Source of the DNA: Megalonaias nervosa
Lineage: Eukaryota > Mollusca > Bivalvia > Unionida > Unionidae
DNA length: 64,000 nucleotides
Assembly: GCA_016617855.1 (NCBI GenBank)
Contig: JAECUM010000827.1
Location: forward strand, 62,001-126,000
Direction: 5' to 3'
Under the pieces are notes generated by a model, which saw only the letters and a program-made list of their open reading frames with translations, made no database searches and was not told the DNA's origin. Positions 61,801-64,000 of the stretch are shown in pieces (the first letter of the stretch is position 1; each line of letters begins with the position of its first letter). Made by a program: the position numbers and the translations under genes.

Positions 61801-63467
61801 TAGTATGCTGCAGATTTTAGAATTGGAATGTGCACAGAGGCTCATATTGTTGCTTACAATTTACCTGTAAAATATGTAGTATATAATAATAATAATATTG
61901 TATAGTACATGTATGACAGATAAATTGTAAGGAATGATACGAGCCCTTGTGGGCATGTGGCAGAATGATGTGACAAAGCACACAGCTTGCAGAAAGCATG
62001 TCGATATTGGAAAAATGAAGAGCACCCAGCAAATTTCATTTCTGGAGTACTCAAGTTCTGCAAGCTACCAATGCTGAAGCATTGTTTGTGAGTTTTCTTG
62101 TTGAACATAACCTGTCTTTCTCAGTTGGAAATCAGCGACAGTGAAAGAGTATTTCCCATTGTAAGGAAAATAAGACAAAATTTAGTGCCTCCTTAAGGTG
62201 CTGAAAATTAGCAACAGTTTTAGTCACCAAGATTAAACGAAGGCAAGAAGCCTGAACTGTTTTAAAACAAATTTACCATAGCACAATTGAGAAAGTTCAA
62301 GTCTGCCACAGCATCATATCATGACAAGTAGCTTGAAGTTTGTGTATATCAGTAAATTTGGCTGCAAATAAATTCACACTTGTAATCAGTGTAAATAATA
62401 TGTTTTAATTTTATTTTGGGATTTTCATATAATGCAGTACTGACCATCAAAGTGGAAGAATCTAGTGTCAAGGTATAATTTTTCACTAATTGTGTTCAGA
62501 GTTCACCAATTTTTATCCTTCTGGAGGAAGGTTGGCAGCTCTGCTTCTCTTAGATGGATGGTCATGTCAGCATAGGGTTTTCACTAGAGGATTTGTGATT
62601 TATTGTTGGTCATAATTTCATGAAAATGATGCTGATCTATCATGCATTATGGGCAGAATGGGAGCCATCTTGGAAATATTGTTATGGCTACTTTTCCTTA
62701 ATGTATATTGATATTCAAATGGGGTGTCGTCAGAAGTCTTCTAATGATGTCTTTTAGGCCCTAAATGAAAATGATGCTGATGGTAAAAACGAAATGTAAC
62801 CACAGCTGTTAATGAGAAATATTGATGTTGCTCAGAAATATTGGACATGCTTGCAACATTCAGCATTTAAAAAGAAATGGTCTTGTTATCTTGAATTCCT
62901 TGAAATTTTGTTTTAACAAGTAGAGTGTAATTCCCTTATATGTAGAGGACCTAATTGGATTTATATGCAGTTATAACTTGGTCTGCATGTCAGCAGTTGG
63001 GTATATGTTTTAAGACCACAAATCTGCTTTATGTCGGATTAGATTTCAGTGGCAAAATGAAGACAGTGCATCTTGTACACAAACGAGAATGTACAAATGA
63101 ATGTTAGAGTGGGTTATTGATTGTATTTTGCAGTCTGACAGATCTTCTCCGGTCAGTGTGATGAGATCCAGTTCTCCTGTTCCTAGTCTTGCACATGCCA
63201 CAGCTATTCAAGTAGGTGTGCATCCTGACACTTTAAATGCCACGCCTGCTACTCATCCCACTTCCGCTCCGGTACAGCCTATGGAAATGCAGCCCTCACC
63301 TCAGACAACTGCTGTGACGAGTTCCTCAACAGGATTACTATACAGTGTAGCTCAATCCCAGCCCCAACCTATTGCTGCAGTCTTTGCTACACCAGTCACA
63401 CCTTTGTCCAGTTCAAGTGCTGTAAATGCAGCTCAGCCCCCTATACAGGCTAGAGTGGTGCCACAGG
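3301..63467 (+). CDS. SRCAP: SRCAP/Domino-type SWI2/SNF2 ATPase, partial gene, 14 exons
   Basis: This is the catalytic ATPase of the SRCAP/SWR1 chromatin-remodelling complex, which in the nucleus exchanges H2A for H2A.Z in nucleosomes. Fourteen exons join without a phase conflict and give about 756 codons. In order they encode: an acidic Glu/Asp-rich region with the IEKYAGAY block; the [18 protein letters not shown] block just before the ATPase; Walker [18 protein letters not shown]; the DEAQ box; [17 protein letters not shown] and [17 protein letters not shown]; then the Ser/Thr/Pro/Gln-rich insertion that separates the two helicase lobes in SRCAP and INO80-class enzymes. The DEAQ sequence and the close match along lobe 1 fit SRCAP rather than EP400, whose corresponding boxes differ. 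The start codon and HSA domain lie upstream of the window, and helicase lobe 2 and the C-terminus downstream. All ATPase motifs seen are intact, so the gene looks functional despite its insertions. Confidence 0.97.
3381..5665 (+). other. SRCAP intron a-b
   Basis: Phase 0 intron. It holds a degenerate two-unit tandem repeat at about 3700-4050 and otherwise AT-rich sequence. At about 5080-5620 there are faint matches to the intronic 140-bp repeat family (phrases such as gagagattttaataaaa). I see no gene. Confidence 0.7.
3700..4050. repeat. Two-unit degenerate tandem repeat, about 170 bp
   Basis: The phrase gttgcctttttcaagatgttg near 3719 recurs in altered form near 3891, and the phrase actttaataaaaatgcggac near 3829 recurs near 3974, each followed by a tttatgatgac block. 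The spacing is about 150-170 bp. Confidence 0.7.
5666..5821 (+). CDS. SRCAP: SRCAP exon b: acidic/EELL region
   Basis: The exon lies between TTTTACAG and GTAATC and is exactly 52 codons in phase 0. It encodes a segment starting [20 protein letters not shown] and continuing [10 protein letters not shown], typical of the short acidic helices in the SRCAP N-terminal linker. The open frame runs on past the donor to 5959, but the splice site and the loss of acidic composition mark the exon end. Confidence 0.9.
7727..7799. repeat. (CT)n microsatellite
   Basis: A long CT dinucleotide run with a few interruptions, lying in the first intron of the decayed hAT transposase and followed by T-rich sequence to about 7862. 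Confidence 0.95.
9224..10127. other. Noncoding stretch within family A element
   Basis: AT-rich DNA between two transposase coding pieces. It is either a large intron of the hAT gene or a later insertion. I see no terminal repeats that would settle this. Confidence 0.45.
13504..13636 (+). CDS. SRCAP: SRCAP exon c: acidic region
   Basis: The exon lies between TTTACACAG and GTAGTG, starts in phase 0 and ends with one base of a Gly codon. It encodes [20 protein letters not shown] followed by TIAEQE. The EDTIAEQE block corresponds to the conserved EDTI segment of the SRCAP linker. Confidence 0.92.
13637..14099 (+). other. SRCAP intron c-d
   Basis: A 463-bp intron with no recognised repeat or gene. 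Confidence 0.85.
14100..14237 (+). CDS. SRCAP: SRCAP exon d: KYAGAY block
   Basis: The exon lies between TGTCTACAG and GTCAGT. It completes a Gly codon, then encodes [20 protein letters not shown] and a Glu/Ser-rich tail. The [11 protein letters not shown] motif is diagnostic of SRCAP/Domino proteins. Confidence 0.95.
15300..15720. repeat. Diverged 140-bp intronic repeat, about 3 units
   Basis: It contains phrases typical of the family: ttgttgctactcctgagg, gtttccaataaaagacttg, gaccagaagacgacttatgatgtctaa, and gaatgaaaatgtgctgatttgatgtcc. Confidence 0.65.
16230..16510. repeat. Diverged 140-bp intronic repeat, about 2 units
   Basis: It contains gtgatgtctagttgattctgaatgg and tggtgccagtctgatatccag, then atgaaaatcttgtcattactcctcc and accagaagacattgtgatgg, in the same order as in the array at 56800-58033. 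Confidence 0.65.
16649..16767 (+). CDS. SRCAP: SRCAP exon e: poly-acidic exon
   Basis: The acceptor is TTGACACAG and the donor GTGTTG. The exon completes an Asp codon and encodes [20 protein letters not shown] then [16 protein letters not shown], ending in phase 0. The run of GAG/GAA/GAC codons makes an open, serine-rich reading frame on the opposite strand, which is a shadow. Confidence 0.9.
16768..17370 (+). other. SRCAP intron e-f
   Basis: A 603-bp intron with nothing recognised in it. Confidence 0.85.
17371..17475 (+). CDS. SRCAP: SRCAP exon f: pre-ATPase ITDIAA block
   Basis: The exon lies between TTATCTTCAG and GTAACT and is 35 codons in phase 0. It encodes [13 protein letters not shown], then [20 protein letters not shown]. 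This is the highly conserved segment immediately before the SRCAP ATPase domain. Confidence 0.97.
18270..18860. repeat. 140-bp intronic tandem repeat, about 4 units
   Basis: The anchor phrase aatcttgttac/aatcttattgc/aatcttgtcac recurs near 18420, 18557 and 18712. Each is followed by a block like ggaaagtc..atcagcatggg, then a ttctcaccagaag or ttttcacttgcaa block, then tctagtt..ctaaataaaaatgg. The period is about 137-155 bp. Confidence 0.8.
19568..20609 (+). mobile_element. tRNA-derived SINE, split by a family A MITE
   Basis: The 5' part has a tRNA-like head (gtgggcctcagttggccaag and a B-box-like ggattcaagtc). The body ends ctggctgtcatatg at 19774. After the MITE the tail resumes as catatgctgaaaaatggcg and tttaacccacaacaac (20574-20609). 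SINEs with a ctggctgtcat...ggcgt-aa-c tail are, to my knowledge, common in molluscan genomes. Confidence 0.6.
19775..20573 (+). mobile_element. Family A MITE (hAT-like, nonautonomous), 799 bp
   Basis: It begins CAGACCTGCCAACTCTTA and ends GGGTTGGCAGGTCTG. The flanking 6-bp duplication is perfect: CATATG at 19769-19774 and 20574-20579. The sequence equals the left 119 bp plus the right 670 bp of the 5.7 kb parent at 6922-12610. It contains no transposase. Confidence 0.92.
20973..21476. mobile_element. MITE with 43-bp TIRs and 9-bp target duplication
   Basis: The left end CATCTTCGCTAGCCAAGGTT continues to TACACCTTGG, and the right end is its near-perfect inverse, finishing CTGGCTAGCGAAGATG. 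About 43 bp pair with roughly four differences. Flanking copies of ATTTAACAC at 20964-20972 and 21477-21485 are identical 9-bp direct repeats. The 504-bp interior has no transposase; the ORF across it is incidental. A 9-bp duplication is typical of Mutator-like elements, so a MULE-type MITE is the best guess. Confidence 0.88.
22502..22679 (+). CDS. SRCAP: SRCAP exon g: ATPase motif I (Walker A)
   Basis: The exon lies between ATTTGTTAG and GTAATG, starts in phase 0 and ends with one base of a Gly codon. It encodes [20 protein letters not shown] (Q-motif region), then [20 protein letters not shown], the Walker A loop of the SNF2 ATPase. It is nearly identical to vertebrate SRCAP over this span. 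Confidence 0.98.
22680..26264 (+). other. SRCAP intron g-h
   Basis: A 3.6 kb intron holding a Tigger deletion derivative (22944-24267). The stretch 24340-26264 has no confirmed element; a possible piggyBac-like end at 24605 is discussed in the findings. Confidence 0.8.
22944..24267. mobile_element. Tigger/pogo deletion derivative, 1.3 kb
   Basis: It begins CAGTCTTACCCGTTTATGTC, ends GTGGGTAGGACTG, and is flanked by TA on both sides (22942-22943 and 24268-24269). It matches the left 671 bp and right about 645 bp of the Tigger at 58036-61028, with the transposase middle deleted near 23617. The remaining right part still carries the start of the transposase on the minus strand. A perfect palindrome, CCTCGGGCCCGAGG, lies near the left end. 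Confidence 0.92.
26265..26401 (+). CDS. SRCAP: SRCAP exon h: ATPase motif Ia region
   Basis: The acceptor is TTATCTAG and the donor GTTTGT. It completes the Gly codon and encodes [20 protein letters not shown], then [15 protein letters not shown] and KERKLKRQ, ending in phase 0. The PTSVMLNWE block is the SRCAP motif Ia. Confidence 0.97.
26848..27161 (+). mobile_element. tRNA-derived SINE with 16-bp target duplication
   Basis: The head is tRNA-like: A-box-like GTGGCCTAGTGGTTAGAAC and B-box-like GGTTTGATTCCC. The body has a core, gataatgtgactgagtgag, then gcatgatgccccagtgctag, ending cattaaaatccaaatcacgc. Direct repeats TCATGTTCGCTCCTAC (26832-26847) and TCATGTTTGCTCCTAC (27162-27177) flank it and differ at one base. 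That is the signature of LINE-driven retroposition. Related copies lie at 40527-40780 and 51728-52040. Confidence 0.92.
27462..27952. mobile_element. hAT-like MITE, 491 bp, 6-bp target duplication
   Basis: It begins CAGACCTACCAACTGTCCC and ends AGTTGGCAGGACTG. Perfect flanks ATATAG lie at 27456-27461 and 27953-27958. The interior holds a short ATG-led coding scrap near 27745 (Lys/His-rich) that I cannot assign. Confidence 0.85.
28300..28480 (+). repeat. SINE-like fragment with conserved tail block
   Basis: The block tgtgtccttgggaaagacactt also occurs near 32283, next to a clear tRNA-type SINE head. Upstream, gggttctatacccaccc could be a decayed B box. I think this is a worn SINE. Confidence 0.45.
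28598..29110. mobile_element. hAT-like MITE with CAGACTGCCAC ends
   Basis: It begins CAGACTGCCACACATCCC and ends AATGTGGCAGGTCTG, so the last about 11 bp form an inverted repeat with one gap. Subterminal cctgattttt blocks occur on both sides. I found no matching target duplication, so the exact ends are less secure. Confidence 0.6.
28798..28937. mobile_element. Palindromic mini-MITE, 140 bp
   Basis: The left arm CTACAGTAATACCATGAAAT and the following ctaccatttttccattttcat are mirrored on the right, ending aaatggaaaaattacagatt then ttcaggatatcactgtag. The arms are about 60 bp with scattered mismatches around a short AT-rich loop. It is nested in the element at 28598-29110. Confidence 0.75.
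30451..30561 (+). CDS. SRCAP: SRCAP exon i: up to the DEAQ box
   Basis: The exon lies between CCTTTTCAG and GTGAGC and is 37 codons in phase 0. It encodes [20 protein letters not shown], then [12 protein letters not shown]. The exon stops after Asp-Glu, so the DEAQ box is completed by the next exon. Confidence 0.98.
32197..32345 (+). mobile_element. tRNA-derived SINE
   Basis: The tRNA-like head is gttgctgtggctcagtggtt with an A box and gggggtttgaattcttcc as the B box. It is followed by gtgtgtccttgggaaaggca, a conserved SINE block. The 3' end is unclear. Confidence 0.7.
32458..32489. repeat. (CT)n(AT)n microsatellite
   Basis: A CT run passing directly into an AT run. Confidence 0.95.
33014..33265 (+). 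CDS. SRCAP: SRCAP exon j: motifs II-III
   Basis: The exon lies between GTCTTTCAG and GTAAGA and is 84 codons in phase 0. It begins [12 protein letters not shown], finishing the DEAQ box, then [20 protein letters not shown] (motif III), then [20 protein letters not shown], ending RRLHK. All residues expected for ATPase lobe 1 are present. Confidence 0.99.
34039..34390 (+). mobile_element. Family B hAT-like element, left-end fragment
   Basis: It starts CATAGCTGCAAGTGTCCC, and the following attttggacctgaatac and gccatattggattt blocks align with the left 330 bp of the family B element at 52485. It includes the equivalent of its transposase start (gaaagcagaatattcagaat). No right end is visible. 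Confidence 0.75.
35284..35410 (+). repeat. Dispersed 130-bp repeat, copy 1
   Basis: The phrase aaatactttaatatacactg and then atc-ttggccaatactttt align with 42690-42815, where the same blocks occur in the same order. Confidence 0.6.
35746..37350. mobile_element. mariner/Tigger-like nonautonomous element, TA duplication
   Basis: It begins CAGTAAAACCTGTTATGAGA, ends CTCATGACAGTTTTTACTG, and is flanked by TA on both sides (35744-35745 and 37351-37352). The ggtggtctctcat phrase repeats near the left end, and ggtggtcgctcat repeats near the right end. No transposase is visible in the 1.6 kb interior. A palindromic mini-MITE sits inside at 36894-36987. Confidence 0.85.
36894..36987. mobile_element. 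Palindromic mini-MITE, 94 bp, TA flanks
   Basis: The arms GTCTGGTTCCCTG...CTCCCTGCGTTG pair with CAACGCAGGGAG...CAGGGAACCAGAC. TA dinucleotides flank it. Almost the whole length folds into one hairpin. Confidence 0.8.
38050..39833 (-). pseudogene. ZBED-like hAT transposase, decayed
   Basis: On the minus strand the first ORF (39833-39099) has a BED zinc finger: SVWNNFSLK, then [20 protein letters not shown] and STHLRHHHP. It then has [16 protein letters not shown] and [18 protein letters not shown]. The second ORF (39040-38699) has MVTDNASNM and [15 protein letters not shown], part of the RNase H-like core. Further down (38157-38050), in another frame, is the C-terminal dimerisation block with [11 protein letters not shown], typical of hAT. 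Frameshifts, stops and a junction near 39100 disrupt it. ZBED-type hAT transposases are cut-and-paste enzymes, some of which became host proteins, but the breaks rule out a working gene here. Confidence 0.87.
40527..40780 (+). mobile_element. tRNA-type SINE, 5'-truncated
   Basis: It starts within the B box (tttgaacctcagccgagcca) and follows the body of the SINE at 26848, including gcatgatgccccagtgctag and the terminal gttaaaatccaaaacacaca. The A box is missing. Confidence 0.88.
42690..42815 (+). repeat. Dispersed 130-bp repeat, copy 2
   Basis: It aligns with 35284-35410 over the blocks aaatactttaatatac and ctcggccagttattttt. Confidence 0.6.
43422..43558 (+). CDS. SRCAP: SRCAP exon k: RPFLLRR block
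   Basis: The acceptor is CTTATGAAAG, weak but preceded by a long T tract; the donor is GTAAGT. It encodes [20 protein letters not shown], then [20 protein letters not shown], ending with two bases of an Ala codon. This is the SNF2_N C-terminal block that contacts DNA and orders the two lobes. Confidence 0.97.
44589..46154 (+). mobile_element. Family A MITE, outer copy, interrupted by a second copy
   Basis: It begins CAGACCTGCCAGCATG and ends GGGTTGGCATGTCTG. The flanks are CTTAAC (44583-44588) and CTTAAG (46155-46160), a 6-bp duplication with one mismatch. Its sequence is split at 45113/45909 by the inner MITE. The outer copy sits just before the LINE remnant and appears to have landed in it. 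Confidence 0.9.
45114..45908 (+). mobile_element. Family A MITE, inner copy, 795 bp
   Basis: It begins CAGACCTGCCTACTCTTA and ends AGTTGGCAGGTCTG. Perfect flanks GCATAG lie at 45108-45113 and 45909-45914. Other family A copies read straight through the equivalent of this point (gttgcatagggtttg at 12371), which proves the empty site and the 6-bp duplication. Confidence 0.95.
46155..46900 (-). pseudogene. LINE reverse-transcriptase remnant
   Basis: Read on the minus strand with stops and frameshifts, it has an FTDDM block in place of the usual YADD catalytic box, then [37 protein letters not shown], and [20 protein letters not shown]. This order is that of the palm and thumb of non-LTR retrotransposon reverse transcriptases. 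A 17-bp tandem duplication (gacatatcgttttcaat) disrupts the catalytic box. The LINE clade cannot be fixed from this fragment. Confidence 0.78.
48276..48462 (+). CDS. SRCAP: SRCAP exon l: LRKVCNHP block
   Basis: The exon lies between CTTTTTCAG and GTAAGT. It completes the Ala codon and encodes [20 protein letters not shown], then [19 protein letters not shown], ending in phase 0. The block is conserved at the end of SNF2 lobe 1 in SRCAP. Confidence 0.98.
48463..50296 (+). other. SRCAP intron l-m
   Basis: A 1.8 kb intron. A diverged 140-bp repeat array fills about 49190-49800; the rest shows nothing. Confidence 0.8.
49190..49800. repeat. 140-bp intronic tandem repeat, about 4 units
   Basis: Blocks ttcacaagaagatttcatag, tgtctagttggttctaaataa, aatatggccaccatggtagc and gatatctgcttggttctaaatg follow in the same order as in the array at 56800-58033. 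Confidence 0.78.
50297..50497 (+). CDS. SRCAP: SRCAP exon m: start of the interlobe insertion
   Basis: The exon lies between ACTTTCCAG and GTAAAA and is 67 codons in phase 0. It encodes [20 protein letters not shown], then FVAHRVKKL, followed by a Pro/Arg-rich segment ending VLSVPPSIQ. This corresponds to the region just after the DPRP block in SRCAP, where conservation falls and the long insertion starts. Confidence 0.92.
50574..50930. repeat. Two-unit tandem repeat, 197-bp period
   Basis: The phrase aattcttgcacttggaaggc at 50581 recurs at 50778. The blocks agtcacacataaaagtgtagtct and ttttatttgttac also recur at the same spacing. Confidence 0.88.
51728..52040 (+). mobile_element. tRNA-type SINE, near full length
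   Basis: The head ctggtggcctagtggttaga and gtgggttcgatccccag give A and B boxes, and an anticodon-like loop ctcggat lies between. The body matches 26848-27161 and ends ctacattaaaaaccaaaaca. The acceptor stem pairs only partly, so it is not a working tRNA gene. Confidence 0.9.
52485..54197 (+). mobile_element. Family B hAT-like transposon, internally deleted
   Basis: It begins CATATCTGCCAACTGTCCC and ends GGGGTTGGCAGCTATG. Perfect 6-bp flanks CAGACT lie at 52479-52484 and 54198-54203. It keeps the first and last parts of a hAT transposase (52785-54060). The interior catalytic region is missing, so it is a nonautonomous derivative. A left-end fragment of the same family is at 34039. Confidence 0.92.
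52785..54060 (+). pseudogene. hAT transposase, N- and C-terminal parts only
   Basis: The ORF starting [20 protein letters not shown] (ATG at 52785, stop at 53279) has a basic, NLS-like N-terminus and a BED-like finger ([15 protein letters not shown], then [12 protein letters not shown]). The core is deleted. Near 53820-53960 a different frame encodes [19 protein letters not shown], then FRSSM, the hAT dimerisation block. Without the RNase H core it cannot transpose itself; a zinc-finger protein product is conceivable but unproven. Confidence 0.85.
54271..54350. repeat. (TG)n/(TATG)n/(TA)n microsatellite
   Basis: Mixed runs of tgtg, tatgtatg and tatata. Confidence 0.95.
55583..55851 (+). pseudogene. 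hAT-type N-terminal zinc-finger scrap
   Basis: The frame encodes [14 protein letters not shown], then [15 protein letters not shown], an in-frame TGA, then [20 protein letters not shown], and stops. Cys-x2-Cys and a later His pair form a BED/C2H2-like finger, as found at the start of hAT transposases. The catalytic part is absent. Confidence 0.72.
56385..56470. other. GC-rich foldback block near a transposon end
   Basis: Runs such as ccccctgatcggggg, ggggcgctgcccc and ccccgttgggg make three adjacent short hairpins in otherwise AT-rich DNA. Confidence 0.8.
56800..58033. repeat. 140-bp tandem repeat array, 8 or more units
   Basis: The tctagttgg-type anchor occurs near 57061, 57201, 57339, 57502, 57636, 57779 and 57918, a period of about 140 bp. 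Each unit has, in order: a tagttggtcctaaatgaaaa block, tggtgcc-atctgacatcca, atggcagccatcttgaaaat, tgttattgctacttctc, and atggaaagtcatatcaacat. Units differ at many bases. The array resumes after the Tigger (61031-61111) and again at 62545-62900. Confidence 0.9.
58036..61028 (-). mobile_element. Tigger/pogo DNA transposon, full length, 3.0 kb
   Basis: It begins CAGTCCTACCTGTTTATGTC, ends AGTGGGTAGGACTG, and is flanked by TA (58034-58035 and 61029-61030). It inserted within the 140-bp array, whose repeat phrase resumes straight after the right TA. It contains a decayed transposase on the minus strand. The motif GTCGACATAA or close variants recurs several times within about 250 bp of the right end and once at the left, suggesting transposase binding sites. 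Confidence 0.95.
59080..60493 (-). pseudogene. Tigger/pogo DDD transposase, frameshifted
   Basis: Starting [20 protein letters not shown] on the minus strand, it has an N-terminal CENP-B/psq-like helix-turn-helix region ([24 protein letters not shown]), then the DDE_1 core. The catalytic acidic residues are visible: VDETALFF (near 59965), VDNCSEHP (near 59653) and MDQGIVQ (near 59558), the DDD pattern of the pogo/Tigger group. The tail is acidic and ends AKRPFQ. At least three frame changes and an in-frame stop near 59757 break it. Tigger transposases cut and paste DNA at TA sites, and CENP-B derives from this group. Confidence 0.92.
61031..61111. repeat. 140-bp array, piece between two insertions
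   Basis: It reads ttggttggttctaaattaaa, tggtgccaatctgacctact and aaaatctttttcttgctgc, which is one partial unit. Confidence 0.75.
61113..62543 (+). mobile_element. hAT-like transposon, internally deleted, 1.4 kb
   Basis: It begins CAGATCTGCCAACCC and ends AGGTTGGCAGCTCTG. Coding scraps on the + strand include [20 protein letters not shown] (BED-like tail) near 61965-62025, [19 protein letters not shown] near 62075-62130, and [15 protein letters not shown] near 62143-62185. These are hAT N-terminal and C-terminal blocks with the core missing. No clear target duplication remains. It sits inside the 140-bp array. Confidence 0.8.
62545..62900. repeat. 140-bp array, right part
   Basis: It has gtcatgtcagcatagggttt, agggagccatcttgg-like sequence and gccctaaatgaaaatgatgc in array order. 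Confidence 0.78.
63134..63467 (+). CDS. SRCAP: SRCAP exon n: Ser/Thr/Pro/Gln-rich insertion
   Basis: The exon lies between TATTTTGCAG and GTAAGT. It begins in phase 0 and ends with the first base of a codon. It encodes [20 protein letters not shown] and then a low-complexity Pro/Thr/Ala/Gln-rich segment to RVVPQG. Such sequence fills the long insertion between the helicase lobes of SRCAP. Assignment rests on frame, splice sites and composition, since this part is poorly conserved. Confidence 0.85.
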
Positions 63468-64000
63468 GTAAGTATTAGTTTTAAAGAGATTGAATAGGTA
63501 CATGTAGTCATAGATTTTCATACCAATACCATAGAATGTACTGTTAATACTAGATGGATTTTTTCATGAGTTACTTTTTGAAATCGATCGCTCTAGAAAA
63601 TGAATTACTTAGCTTATTTTGGAAGACATTTTATAGACGTCTGTGTATTTAAAAAAATTGACGTGTGATGGTGAGGTACATCACAGCTCACATCATTTTG
63701 TTTCTCTAGTCATCACAATGGGAACGTTAATTTCCATGACATTTGTTCTGTGTTTAAGTACTGCATTAGAAAGGAACCCCCAAGCAACTCATCGTAGTGA
63801 CTATTAGTCCATGTTGTGCACCTCCATGGAAGGGATTGGGAGACGATGATTGACAATTGAACAGCAATGATCAAATTGAAAGATTTTAATATTGAGTGAT
63901 ATAGAAATTGGATACCGAGTGAAGAAATGCATTTGTTTATTATACATTTGACCATAAAAACATTTCAACAAGGTATATTCATTACATGTGTATTTAGAAA
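63468..64000 (+). other. Start of next SRCAP intron
   Basis: AT-rich intron sequence running to the window edge; no exon or element is recognised in it. Confidence 0.75.

Larger units (their letters stand above)
50498..63133 (+). other. SRCAP intron m-n
   Basis: A 12.6 kb phase 0 interval, assumed to be a single intron. It holds a tandem repeat (50574-50930), a SINE (51728-52040), the family B element (52485-54197), a microsatellite, a family A MITE split by another element (54625-56631), the 140-bp array (56800-62900) and the elements inserted in that array. A small undetected exon is possible. The stretch 50940-51720 shows nothing recognised. Confidence 0.7.

Noticed and set aside
61105..62551. 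Target duplication for the hAT-like element at 61113-62543
   Set aside because: The flanks (ccattc and cttctc) share only about half their bases, too weak to claim.

Overview
The window is a piece of an animal nuclear genome, most likely a mollusc and perhaps a bivalve. It is AT-rich, has small exons between large introns, uses canonical GT/AG splice sites, and is loaded with DNA transposons, MITEs and tRNA-derived SINEs. The taxon is an inference from genome style and SINE appearance. The sequence itself proves only an intron-rich animal.

One host gene crosses the window on the + strand: the SRCAP/Domino-type SWI2/SNF2 ATPase, the catalytic subunit of the SWR1-like H2A.Z exchange complex. 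I resolve 14 consecutive exons (3301-3380 to 63134-63467) with consistent splice phases. Together they give about 2.27 kb of coding sequence over 60 kb. The order is: acidic N-terminal region, ATPase lobe 1 (Walker [13 protein letters not shown] box split across an intron, LTGTPLQN), the conserved RPFLLRR and [13 protein letters not shown] blocks, then the start of the long Ser/Thr/Pro/Gln-rich insertion. The 5' exons (including the HSA domain) and the 3' exons (second helicase lobe) lie outside the window.

Almost everything else is mobile DNA in the introns. (1) Left edge: a frameshifted transposase-like ORF on the minus strand (1-2187). (2) Intron 2: a 5.7 kb hAT-like element (6922-12610) with a decayed, intron-containing transposase; its internal-deletion MITEs recur at 19775-20573, 44589-46154 (itself holding a second copy, 45114-45908) and 54625-56631. 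(3) Other hAT-like elements: 27462-27952, 28598-29110, 34039-34390 (fragment), 52485-54197, 55245-56520, 61113-62543, and a ZBED-like one at about 35478-39843. (4) A Tigger/pogo element (58036-61028) with a decayed DDD transposase, and a deletion derivative (22944-24267). (5) A TA-flanked mariner-like element (35746-37350), a MITE with a 9-bp duplication (20973-21476), palindromic mini-MITEs, a LINE reverse-transcriptase remnant (46155-46900, minus), and several tRNA-type SINEs.

The most notable signals are these. Seven hAT-like insertions carry 6-bp target-site duplications rather than the usual 8 bp (five perfect, two with 5/6 matches). A parent element and its MITE derivative are joined at a 6-bp microhomology. 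Several insertions are nested, which lets the empty site be read inside the window. A diverged tandem repeat of about 140 bp recurs in several introns of the same gene.
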